Of a DNA stretch of 64,000 nt, positions 24,255 through 34,260 are shown one piece after another. The stretch spans positions 86,137,470-86,201,469 of the forward strand of contig OW121848.1 in assembly GCA_933228895.1 (NCBI GenBank), read 5' to 3'. The DNA is from Platycnemis pennipes (Eukaryota; Arthropoda; Insecta; Odonata; Platycnemididae). Both the position numbers and the translations under genes were made by a program. Under the pieces are notes generated by a model that made no database searches, had not been told where the DNA came from, and worked only from the letters and a program-made list of their open reading frames with translations. Every line of letters begins with the position of its first letter. Position 1 is the first letter of the stretch.

Positions 24255-25090
24255 TTTAAGAATTCACAAAAATGGTTTGGGTGGATTTCACTCAAATGAA
24301 AAAATAATAGCAATGTGATAATAGTGTAGCAACAAGAAACACATTTCGGGATTTACGTCCAATTTACACAGTACTACAAGGGCTAACTAAATTCCATTAA
24401 ATATCAAAATTATGTTCCTAACAATAAGAATATGGTGGCTTTTGCCCGCCAGTCACATAAATTTGTAATTTAGTTTAAGGAAAATTCGCAGCAAAAATCT
24501 TTGTACTAGAATGAAACCAGGAAACTATGAAAACGACGAGCTAACACCTTTTGTTTTTAATGAAGGACCAAAAAAATCTTTAAATCCCTTCTATGAATTC
24601 TAACTCTAAGTTCTATTTTAATTCCGCTAATTATAATGATATATAGGTAACAATAAAGTTGTAAAGATAAAAAATGGAGAGTGAATGCTTATGTGGAGGG
24701 AAATAGATGCCTTTCAGATGTGTGCTAAATAATGATTTATCTCGAGAAAAATGTCATGTGAAGTACACTTATTGCGGTATGACTTCGTATTCCTGATTTG
24801 ATTCATAGCAAGGAAACCTTTGGTACTGATTTACTTATTAACCTACCATCAAATCAGAGGGCACAACTGATTAATGGCATGCAAACATCAATCTCAGAAT
24901 GTATTCCCTTGAATCATTGCTTCCTCCGCTGTAACAACATGATCGGCTATTTCTCCAATGTATTTCCTCCCACCACTGATCATTGGAGATGGGGATGAAT
25001 CATCCCTTGGTAGTTTCATCAGTCTCCTCGTGAACCGAACCTTTTTCAAGCATACGCCATCTATTATGAGAATTAGAGAAAAGGGAAGTA
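24255..25090. other. AT-rich non-coding stretch
   Basis: No gene recognised. A 66-codon frame at 24798-24998 has ordinary composition but no known domain. Confidence 0.5.
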
Positions 25091-25600
25091 TCCTTGTTGC
25101 CAAGGGCTGATATTCTCCTCTTTCCCGAAGGCTCTCTCTTAAAAAACAGTGTCCTCTCCCATCTTGCATTCGCACGCCGCAGCCGCTGTAGCGGGCATAC
25201 TTATCGCACCCCTTCACAAACCTACCCCTTCTCATGCATCCTTCATCCTCCTCCACTTCTCCCCCTAAAATACTCCCTCTTCCTCCCGGCTGCAGGTCGC
25301 AAGAGCGCAAGCAAAGCCATCCGTCACACTAATCCCACTGTCTCTCGATTTTGTGAATTTTTTGTCAAAGTTTTTTCCCCCACCTTTATCTGCGTCACCG
25401 AAGTCCTGCCCTATTCCTCCAACCCCCTTCTCGCCTTACTTCCTCCCGTTTTCGAACCAGTCCCGATGGAATCTCCCCTCACTCCTGACGAGTACCCGGT
25501 CCCTGCTGACCCTGGCGAAGTAATTTTCTCCATGATGAAGCGGTTCGTGGCTGCTGCTTCACTTCTGCTTATCAACTTCCAAACCGATCCGAACTGATAA
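25090..25600. other. moderately pyrimidine-rich block 8
   Basis: Open frames of 167 codons (plus, 25094-25597) and 138 codons (minus, 24894-25310) overlap. The plus-strand product is less repetitive than those in other blocks, but I recognise no domain and see no splice or initiation context. Left as non-coding with low certainty. Confidence 0.4.
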
Positions 25601-26065
25601 TTAGACCTAGCAATTCTCACCTCATTTTTTAATCTGCTCCTATACATCTTGTTCCTCGCAAAAGTTCGTCTAATCTCATACATCCGCCTGTCCTACGGAT
25701 TTTCCGTCTTTTAGTGCCCTAAGCTCCCGGAAGAGTCTACTACTTTTTTTCAATCTAAGAGTATTCTAACGGATTTCTTGTATTTACAGCAGTCTCTGTC
25801 TCAGTCTTATTTTTCTCTGGATTAATGAAATTATTTTTACAAATAAACGTGTAACAACATATAATAACTCGTTTCCTCTCCAATTTGATATGTTCATAGA
25901 TGGAAACCTAGATTTTTGATCCAAAGTCTCCAGAAGAGGAGATGTTTTCAGGAACAAAAGAACTTACTCTTAAAAGAGACAGGAAAATATCGGCTACTAG
26001 AGTTTGAGGGTGATAACAAATGAAGGATGAAAGAAAAACACTTTATTTTATACAATTAATTCGTT
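25600..26065. other. AT-rich non-coding stretch
   Basis: Nothing recognised. Confidence 0.5.
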
Positions 26066-26131
26066 AAGAGCATGGTTTCATTGCAAGGAAGAATCATTAG
26101 GTCTTGCCTTGCAATGAAACCATGGTGTCGT
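26066..26131. mobile_element. fold-back remnant with hammerhead-like arms
   Basis: A perfect 18-bp inverted repeat pairs 26071-26088 with 26107-26124 around an 18-base centre. Each arm, read away from the centre, contains gcaatgaaaccatg: a stem arm, GAAA, then a self-complementary CCATGG-type string. This is the same head-to-head plan as the palindrome at 28.2-28.4 kb. Homology between the two sides ends at the ccatg, so either the outer parts diverged or the element is minimal. Confidence 0.4.
26068..26100 (-). ncRNA. degenerate hammerhead-like motif
   Basis: On the minus strand CUAAUGA (26100-26094, one change from CUGAUGA) is followed by a variable segment, UUGCAAU, an intact GAAA, then CCAUG and CUC. 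Stem II pairing is poor (only AUU with AAU). It resembles the motif at 28.27 kb and is probably inactive. Confidence 0.3.
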
Positions 26132-26550
26132 GACTGTGAGTGGAAGGAAGTGGGCAAAATTATCAAGTGTCTCTCTTAACTTTAACTTCTACGATGTAAG
26201 ATCTCCATCTCGTAATGCCCTAGACTAATAACTAGGTTTTGACAACGTTTTCGTCATATGTCGGCCTTTTTCATCTTTTAAAAGTATATATATTTAACTA
26301 ATGTGAGATTTGAGGATACTGAAAATTGTGTAAAAAAGATAATAAATACTAAAGATGGGGTATTAATGGCATACCTTTAATTCTGAAATTGTTATATGAG
26401 GTATTAATTTCAGCAATATATATATATATATATACACACGATGATAGCACACGAAAAACATAGAAACACAAAAATATAAAAAACGGGACACTCACATTTA
26501 AAATAGTTGGAAGCTTTCGACTGCCTCTGCAGTCTTCGTCAGCCGGAGAG
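26131..26550. other. AT-rich stretch with (AT)n
   Basis: A TA dinucleotide run at 26416-26434 passes into three AC units. No gene. Confidence 0.6.
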
Positions 26551-26554
26551 GAAC

Positions 26555-26670
26555 TGAGTGCGGCGGGGGTGTGAAGGCAGTTGAAGGGGGGGAGGGGGAG
26601 GGGAGAGGGTGTGAAGGCAATTGAAGGGGAGGAAGAGGGGTGAGGGATGGGATTGGGATGAGATTGATGA
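26555..26670. other. small purine-rich patch
   Basis: G-rich top strand in which a roughly 40-base segment (gtgtgaaggcagttgaaggg-like) is repeated imperfectly at about 26568 and 26609. The minus-strand proline-rich frame of 113 codons is an artefact. Confidence 0.5.
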
Positions 26671-28200
26671 TGTGATTTATCAACATTCAAGAAAATGCTC
26701 TATGCGATAAGGAAACAGTTTTGAGACACAACTATGTAAATATTTTGTTTCCCACGTAAAAAAACAGGTGAATATTGAGTATTAAAGACGGGCCAACCTA
26801 TCGAACACATTTGAGACATGATGATCCGTTGAAAAAAGTCATGGATGAAAACTTTAATAGGATATGTGGAAAAGGAAGTTAGAATGAGCAAGTACGTATG
26901 AAAGATGGAAAAGAATGGAATCATGTGAACCAAAGTTGGTAAGCCGAAGCAGTGGGAACCTGCGTTCATCCAATTGTTGAAATGATAATTACTTACGATA
27001 AAATTAAATTAATTTCCTGAATTAAGTCACTTTCTCCCCTTTCATGAAATTTTACTGGTGCCTCGTTACGGAGGACGTTCACTCAGCATGAAATATTTTC
27101 CTGAGCAGAATTAATTAATTAACTGTTGCTGCAAAAATCCCTCAATATCCTTACTGTGCCGGATTCCGGCGGTAAAATATGGGCTCCATTAAGTCACGTG
27201 ATAAAAAGCCCTGGAAAACCATAGCATAACTCAAGAAGAAGAAGAAAAAAATCTTGAAAGAGGATTATATTTCCACGAATCCTCATGGAGACATCCAAAT
27301 GGAGGCTAATTGAAACTGGAGATTGAAAGAGGTCCAATTCACAAAAGCGAAATGAGTACACGAAGTTTTACAGGGTCCAATTTATCTTACAAATACGCTG
27401 TTGGTTCCAAGAAAATTGACTAGCATTTTTACTTCCATCTCATGCCGGAAAATGGACATTTTCAACGCCTTTTTCCTCTTTACACTGGATCCCAATTATA
27501 TTCGGTATTGGAAAATTTCTTTTGCAATATTTTTATCATTGGTGCCTCTAGCTTTTCTTATTTCACCCCATGCGTATTCTCTTCAGTCGCCTCGGTTTCC
27601 ATAGACACTGCCTCAACTTCCTCCTGTACGAGGGAACGTGCTTTGCCATGAAGGAGAAGAAAAAAAAAGACTCAAACGCGGGGGATAGAAACACGAAACC
27701 CATCGAAGACTAGTTTTCCGCCGGGATTCCAAGCATTGGAACAGTCTCTATATCCCCCCACTTCCATATCTGTCTATAAATCCGCTCCTATCCAACTTCC
27801 ACCCTTACCTTTTCGCCTCCTTATTATTCTTTCCACCCAGAGGGTCTATAGTTTCCGCCTGGATTTTTTTGTCTTACACCAGTCGAGTACCTGATGTTTC
27901 TTTGTTTTCCCCCTTTTGCATCACGGTAGCGTTAGGCGCAAATCAAGAAGGTTGCCGAGGGAACTGGATTAGCTTTGATAGAAAATATCAATTGTATTAT
28001 GCTTATATTATTTATTACTTGTAGTGTTGTGGAAAAATGAGATCAGGTCACAGGTGATGAATGAGTGCACCTAACAGCAGACACCTGAGATAGATATTAT
28101 CCGTTATCTTTTGTTCGAATTTAAAGTTAAGAATGTTACCAATATTAACTAATGCAAGGAGTATATGAGAGCGTATCGGCATTTAATTTGTGGAAGCGAT
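26670..28200. other. non-coding stretch
   Basis: No gene recognised. 27050-27340 is mixed in composition with repeated AATTAA cores near 27111-27121 and a CACGTG at about 27197; it could be regulatory, but that is speculative. Frames of 67-89 codons are unsupported. Confidence 0.45.
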
Positions 28201-28265
28201 TGATATCCATTATTAAATAAAGATCACTGGTACAATTTCCACCCTTTAATCCCTTCCACACCTCT

Positions 28266-28300
28266 GACCATGGTTTTGGCACATTATGCCATTATCAGGG
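28266..28300 (-). ncRNA. degenerate type I hammerhead-like motif
   Basis: Read on the minus strand: CUGAUAA in place of CUGAUGA, a single U, stem II GGCA/UGCC closed by UAAUG, AAAA in place of GAAA, then the stem III string ACC-AU-GGU and C as the expected cleavage site. CACC before the core can pair with GGUG after it to form a stem I. Two core changes predict loss of activity. The pattern is what a decayed Penelope hammerhead would look like; the extra U between the core and stem II is non-standard. Confidence 0.42.
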
Positions 28301-28307
28301 TGATCAT

Positions 28308-28340
28308 CTAATGATGGCATAATGTGCCCAAACCATGGCT
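28308..28340 (+). ncRNA. degenerate type I hammerhead-like motif
   Basis: Mirror copy of the motif at 28266-28300: CUAAUGA (one change), a U, the same stem II GGCA/UGCC, CAAA for GAAA, and ACCAUGGCU, where the GUC site has become GCU. The two copies carry different core mutations, so they decayed separately from a shared ancestor in which both cores could have been intact. Confidence 0.42.
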
Positions 28341-28409
28341 GGAGGTATGGAAGGGATTAAAAGTTCGAAAGAAATTTTACTAGGGATCTTCATTTATTCA
28401 ACATGGATT

Positions 28410-30540
28410 AATACAAGGAGCATAAACTGAAAGACGAACACATCCCATCAGTATAACAAGTTTGGGTACTAGCATGCATAAATTATATTCTGTGAACAAA
28501 ATCCAGCATCTTTTAATAGTATTGAAATGCTTCGGACTATAAATAAAACAAATGCCAGTTCAAAAACATGATTATTCTGTTGAAAATGTAGAAATTAACT
28601 TTAAACTTCAAGTTCTTAATAAGATTGAGGCCATTTTATGATAACTTGAAGAAAGGAGAGCGGTTAAATCTGTCAGCAGCTTCGCTGTTGGATTCCAAAC
28701 TTGAAGAAATAGGTTCAAAAGGAAAATGTTACTCGCGGAAGAGTCTTTGTTGTCATGTGGGATTGAGAGTTGAATGGTGAGAGCAAAGAGAACTTCAATC
28801 TGTGTGAAATATTCCTGCGTATCTATTTCGTACGGCCACAGCTGGATCAAATCGTCATGTGATCCCTCCCCTCAGTCGATAGACGGTGCCACATTGAAAA
28901 AAAAATGGAATCCAGTGTCGGCAAAGAGAAATGTGCCTCTCAGAAAATCAGTCGGACGGCTTGCTTCCGAGGCGAAGAAACAAACACATGCGGTTCTGGA
29001 GAGACGGGCGGAATAGGAGACGATACGGATCGAAGGGAAAAACACAAATGAAATACACAACGGAAACGACCTTGCATCCGATTGGCTCCCATGTCTTTCT
29101 TTCCTTTTCCATCTCACTCGCCTGCCGTGCTTAGAATCCTCGATTACCATGGAGAGAGGAGATTTCTTTGTTTTAAGAAAGCAGAATCCTCCCTAGATCG
29201 GAGAATGCTTTTTGCTGGGGCCGAAGCACTCAGTTCGGAGGGAGCCGGGGGTTCGTTTCGTATCTCCCATGCTTGCAAAAAGTAAATAATACGAGCGGGT
29301 GAGGGGATTTCTCTCATGCTTGAGATTATAGTTAGGAGAGCAATGGCTCAACTTGTGCGCAATTCCAAAAAATATTGCCATAAACGTGGAGGAAATTTTC
29401 ATAAAAGTAATAAACGTAATAGGTAAGTACTGTCGCAGATGTATTCAAAGTCCCTCTAATACGCTATAGAAGGCGCCTCACGAGGGTATTTATATAGATT
29501 CATAAGTTGCTTCCTTTCATATGCATTGTATGCAGACAAATGTTGGTCTGAGGGAGAACTTCTTTGATTTCATGGCTATTGCAAACACGAGGTGATATTA
29601 TACTCTTCTTTTTGCCATATCTACTGTTTTTGGCTTTCCATGTACTGAGCTCCTAAATATAACTATTTATCTTTCATGATCAGCCACTTGAATAAGCAGT
29701 GGATACTGGGAAAATCATCCATAAAGACGAAAAGCTTCGAGGCAATAAGGGTTCCGTGAATACTATTAATGATAACGAACGACTTCCTAAAATCATGCCA
29801 GAGTGAATTACTCAGCAAATGAAAAGAATTAGACAACTACCCAGGTTGTTGTGACTACTATAAAATAATGTAAAAGTGGCTTTATTTCTACTGTTGAAGT
29901 GCAGAAATTCTGGTACTGAACGATACAAAGCGATAATTACAAACATAAGAAAAGAGTTACATTTATGTGAGCTTATGCCAGGCGTTGTGAAACGGATTTT
30001 GAGAGGGTACACATTTGGGTATTTAGGGCGATATCTAATTCAGTACACTGTTGAATGAATCAATGTATGAAAACAGCTACCCGAAAACTTATCCTTCATC
30101 ATTCATGGACTACACACCGAAAATAGCTCTATAATCGTACATTAGTATCGATTTAATTGAAGGGGCTATGACAAGACAGGGAACACCACAATTCATCTTA
30201 TTTTTCAAAAATTATTGTTTAAATACTGCGACTAGCGTAATGTATAAATCATATATAGTACTAACATTTAAGTTAGTACCAATAAGTAGCAGCTATAAAA
30301 GCGGACACTAAGCTGACAAGTAGAAAAATTCTACTTTATTTGTGATGTACTATATAGGTGAATAGCGATATATTATGGGATTTATAGATGCTATGTGAAT
30401 GGGCGTTAATGATCAATTGTTTCTGTGAAGCGTTTCTATTATATAGTGGTGTAGTGAACACGTACTGTGGGCGATATAATTATATGAATTTTGACGTACC
30501 AAACTTATAAATGCTTTGGGAACAGTTATAGGGGCAATCT
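28410..30540. other. non-coding stretch
   Basis: No gene recognised. 28860-29300 is mixed in composition with overlapping frames of 67-92 codons on both strands but no domain. An 8-bp hairpin (gtactaac with gttagtac) lies at 30258-30279. Confidence 0.5.
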
Positions 30541-30544
30541 GTCG

Positions 30545-31480
30545 CTAAAATTCACCAAAACTCCAACGAAACCGCTCCCTTCTTCCCTCCTAACAGATTG
30601 TGAACTCCTAGGTTCAAGAAGGCAATGGGAAGGAAAGAGGAAGGGGATGAGAGGGGCGGAGGGGGGGTAGGGTTCGACCCTGCGTCGAGGAAAAGGGGGA
30701 TCAGTAACGGGGGAATCGGGGGACTGCAGGACAGGGAATGGAAGAGGGGGAAGCAGAAGACTGGGGGATACAAAGGGTAAAAAAATCAGTCGGGTCACGT
30801 ATCCAGGGGAACAAGATTCATACAATCAGGGTCACACCGATCCTCTCCGGTCCGAAAATGAGAAAGAATGAAAAAAAGATGTCCCTATCCTTTATGCTGT
30901 GGAGAGTGGGAGGAATTGTTTGGGCCTGGAGAAGGGAGAGACATAAGGGAGGAAGATGGGCAGGAGGTGGAATAGGGAATGAGAACTGGAGAGTAGGATG
31001 CGGTGTAAGGATAGGAATAGGTTGGGGATAAGGGGAAAATCTTGCCTGGTCTCCACATTCCCTTTTCTCTTTCACATATTTATATACGCCATCACACTAG
31101 CGCAAATAACGATGCATAGGTATATAAAGTAGAGGATCGGTTTCCTGTTCTATGGGGAGAGCTGAATATGACGGAGTTCCTGGATGTGGAGAGAGGTAGC
31201 AGGAGGTAAGGGGTTGGGCGGGAGAAAGGCGACGGGCTTGGGAAGGACGAAGGCATTTCAGAGCGATTTGGAAAGGAAGATTGCGCGGATTGAAGACCAC
31301 CTCATCGACCGACCGGAAGTGACATCAATGGAAGAATTCAGAAAGGACGAAGAATCGAATGAGAGAGGCTGTCGAGGGGATATTATTGGGGGAGTATTAG
31401 GTGGGAATTGGTGGAGGAAGAGGGATAAAGGCACAAATGTAGTTGGCTACATTGGCTCTGTTTCACCCACTTTCGGTTTT
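30545..31480. other. purine-skewed GC-rich block 9
   Basis: The top strand is G/A-rich from about 30590 to 31240. Plus-strand frames of 97 and 101 codons and minus-strand frames of 67-99 codons are compositionally biased. None contains a domain I recognise. Confidence 0.55.
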
Positions 31481-31777
31481 TCTCCTTGAACGGCGGATCC
31501 TAGGGATGGAAGGAAGAACACCCTTGAGGGGTGAGAGAATAGTGTTGAGAGGAAGATATGACCAGTCGGAGAATTAGATAGAGGGTGGAGTTGGAACGGG
31601 ATGGGGAAACTGGGAAGAGGAACGTTTGGCTATCAGAGAGATGTCGGTTGAAGATATTCATTCCTAATTCAAAGACCGCGACGCCTTTCAGTGGCGCCTT
31701 GCGCACGACTACGGCTGCATTGTGACATGATATGTCTTGCAGTCCGTTAACACCTAGTTCCTTTAAGCCTCGTTGAT
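31480..31777. other. spacer before tRNA-like element
   Basis: Mixed sequence; no feature recognised. A 135-codon minus-strand frame (31500-31907) runs antisense through the tRNA-like element and is incidental. Confidence 0.4.
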
Positions 31778-31889
31778 TTCCACAGAGAAAGAGGACGTCT
31801 TGGTAGCTTAACTGGTAGAGCACCTGGCCGGAAATCAGGGGGTCCGGGTTCGAGTCCCGGTCAAGGCGAATGATTTTTTCTCTGTGGAA
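31778..31889 (+). mobile_element. tRNA-derived SINE with flanking inverted repeat, family B
   Basis: A complete tRNA-like cloverleaf (31797-31868) is bracketed by a perfect 13-bp inverted repeat, ttccacagagaaa (31778-31790) and its complement (31877-31889). The sequence right after the cloverleaf (gaatgattttttctctg) recurs in altered form at 32.1 and 53.2 kb, which argues for a dispersed SINE rather than a single-copy tRNA gene. Its internal A and B boxes would serve RNA polymerase III. Confidence 0.6.
31797..31868 (+). tRNA. tRNA-like cloverleaf, probably SINE head
   Basis: All four arms pair. The acceptor pairs 31797-31803 with 31861-31867, including two G-U pairs. The D-stem GCTT/GAGC has the loop AACTGGTA, with the conserved GG. 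The anticodon stem is CCTGG/TCAGG. A 4-base variable region is followed by a perfect T-arm, CCGGG-TTCGAGT-CCCGG. The anticodon loop reads CCGGAAA. Taken at face value the anticodon is GGA (Ser), but position 33 is C instead of the near-invariant T, and serine tRNAs have a long variable arm, which is absent here. I therefore think it is a tRNA-like SINE head or pseudogene rather than a working tRNA. Confidence 0.5.
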
Positions 31890-32055
31890 CTCCTTGCTAT
31901 AGTGCAATATTCATTCCTATTTTTAAGAATTCGGAATTTGAAGTCTAAATGACAATTCAAATGATCCTAATCGAGTTTTCAATTGGCATTTAGTACTAGA
32001 ATACGATTTAAGTTAATGTTAATTATTCAACGAGAAACAATGAAGGTCAAATGAT
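31890..32055. other. AT-rich spacer
   Basis: Nothing recognised. Confidence 0.4.
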
Positions 32056-32128
32056 TCTGTGTGAGTTCGACTCACTCTTGTGTATGCTCTGAGAAAAATC
32101 TGGTGATTTTTCTCAGAGCATACACAAG
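32056..32128 (+). repeat. T-arm-like box plus 24-bp perfect hairpin
   Basis: A tRNA T-arm-like string (gtgagttcgactcac, with a B-box match) is followed directly by two exact 24-base reverse-complementary arms (32077-32100 and 32105-32128) around a 4-base loop tggt. The right arm begins gatttttctcaga, similar to the segment after the tRNA-like core at 31.87 kb. It may be a SINE tail that folded back through template switching, or a small hairpin gene. The partial sequence agcatac recurs at 32167. Confidence 0.65.
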
Positions 32129-32129
32129 G

Positions 32130-33480
32130 CAATTGTAATGGGTAATTGCTGGTAATCTTGAACTCAGAGCATACTGCTCACCTGAAGTAAATGCAATTCA
32201 AGTTCCAACGTATTGTTAAATAAGTTAACAAATATAAACTGTGCGCTACAATATATTTTTAAATGGAAAGTATTTACGCATGAAAGGATCAATGTCAACA
32301 GTGTTGAATTAATAGCGAAAGCCTATTACCTAAGGTCTTGCTCTAACGCTATAATGGTTGCTTATAGAAAATTGATAGTAAAACTTCGGAAATTATATGG
32401 AATGCTAATTAATGCTGTAAGAGTAATATAATTATTTTTCTGTTGAATAATATTTAATGGAGAATAAAAGTTGATGCATTAAAAAACAATTAATTGAAAA
32501 GTAAAATAGCTTAAAAGGGTTTATCACCGATTCTAGGATGAAGGTTTGATAACTAGTGGGGAAGAATGCAAAAACTACTAAGATTGAGGAAGAGTGTCAG
32601 TTTGACACTCATCCTTGATCATGCTTTTAAGATATACGAATCAGAAAAAATTTAGCACAGAATTTGTTCAAGTTAGTCCTGAAAATTTTGCGGTGATAAA
32701 AAATTCCGTAATCTAACTATAACATTATTTTATAGACTTCTTAGTTGTCTGTGACCAACGAAGAAGTTTAAGACCCTACTTCATCTATATATTTCTATGC
32801 GATTGGTAACTAACTGGCTCTCTTTTTCACGAAATGGATGTAAATACGATACAATTTACACCGACTTCGGATTAGAGGGCTCAATTACAAGCATCGTAGC
32901 CTAGTAGAGGAAATAAATGAAAATAAAAGTTCCACTGATAACAGAAAGTAGCAATAAAATAAATATCATAAAATTAAAGATACGAGACGAATATGGACTG
33001 AAGTTTATGAAATAAATTAATATCTAACATTTTACTGCAGATGATGTACCTACTATTAAAGCCCTAGGCTTAATTAATCCATTATTTTTTATGTCCATTG
33101 AATGGAGTATGTTTTTAGTGGGTGAGTAGCAATGGTGCACAAGCTATAAGTTTTCTAAAGGGAGTTTTTTTGTCAATTAATATAGAGTACATTAGAAAGG
33201 AAATATTGTAACGCACCGAAATTAATCGGTGCGGATGTCAACATAATGACACAAATTACATAGCTCAAAGTGAAGGGAAAATGATTATTTCTGTTATTAA
33301 CGTTAATGTAAGATAAGGATAATAGATTATTTACAACAATCTCTTGAACACTGAGAAGTTAGCAGCCGCCAGAGTAGTTATTGCCGACTAATCCACTTTA
33401 AGAAAACTATTATTCTGTTAATAGCTGTGAGCCCTTGTCTATACACATAATCGTAGATTATGGTTTTTGGAGTGAAGTAC
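32130..33480. other. AT-rich non-coding stretch
   Basis: No gene recognised. Small hairpins are present: gagtgtca with tgacactc at 32592-32610, and cgcaccga with tcggtgcg near 33213-33234. Confidence 0.55.
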
Positions 33481-34260
33481 AGCCTGCTGAAAGCGAATGA
33501 ATGAGGGAGAGGTGAGGGCTGGCGAAGGTGTGAGATAGGAAGGGAGGCTACGGGGAAATTTGGGGTGAGTAGGAAGAGGAAGGCAGAATTTTCGGGGGTT
33601 TTGCACAAATGTTCCTTCTGCCCTCCTCTTTCTCCGCAGCCCAAATCCGTTTTCCTTCCCCCCCCTCCCACTTACACTGCCCATGCACCTTTCCTCTCCC
33701 TCCTGCCCATCCGGCATCACGCACGTCGCCATGGCAAAATCCCGGCCAGGATCAAAGGGGCGGTGGCGGCGGCACGGCGGCTATCAGCGCCCTTTTGATG
33801 TTGCCCCACCCCTGCCCTCGCCAGTTCCCTCTTCAGCTCAACACCGATTTTGAATCAGATCGATGAGCGATCGAATGTATTGCGTCCTCCGTATTCCTCT
33901 GCTCTGCGTCCACAGCTTCGTCTCCTTCTCTCCCCCCTTCCAATGTTTCCTCCGCCGCACGCACGCCCCCGCTCCCAATCGGCCGCTTCCACCGTCATAT
34001 CCCTTTTCGAATCTCAACCAACCATGGCAATTCATCCCACACACACACAGACACATTCGCTCACCCTGCTTTCCCCAAAAAGAAAAAAAAACACCCCCCT
34101 CTCTCTCTCACACCTCCCTCTCCCTCCCTTCCCGTGTCCACCTCCGCAAGCAAAAGCCTCTTGCGTCTGTTGCAGTTGCCTTCGCTTTTTTTCTGGCTAT
34201 CCTTTACATCTTTTTTCCCTCGTTTATTTTTTTTGGTCCCATCCGCAGGGGAGAAAGGGA
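33480..34260. other. GC-rich block 10 with purine-to-pyrimidine switch
   Basis: G/A-rich 33480-33600, then C/T-rich 33610-34180 with an A-run near 34079-34090. Frames of 147 and 157 codons on the plus strand overlap in different phases and are low-complexity. No gene is called. Confidence 0.55.

Larger units (their letters stand above)
28201..28410. mobile_element. head-to-head fold-back element, Penelope-like
   Basis: Two diverged copies of one sequence of about 100 bases face each other: 28201-28300 on the minus strand and 28305-28410 on the plus strand. Shared blocks, in order from the centre, are tgatggcataatgtgcc, aaaccatgg, ggaagggattaaa and a tail with gatctttatttaat-like sequence. 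Each copy starts with a hammerhead-like core. Penelope-like retroelements are known to carry hammerhead motifs in their terminal repeats and to leave inverted or partial copies. No coding part of such an element is present. The palindromic pair is directly visible; the family name is inferred. Confidence 0.5.

Noticed and set aside
25010..25030. CTGATGAAAC on the minus strand
   Set aside because: The two hammerhead boxes are fused without room for stem II.
25094..25597. 167-codon plus-strand frame with less biased composition
   Set aside because: No domain, signal sequence or splice context, and an overlapping 138-codon frame on the other strand. Transcript evidence could reverse this.
31797..31868. 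Functional nuclear tRNA-Ser(GGA)
   Set aside because: C at position 33, no long variable arm as serine tRNAs need, and the downstream segment recurs elsewhere in the window as in a SINE.
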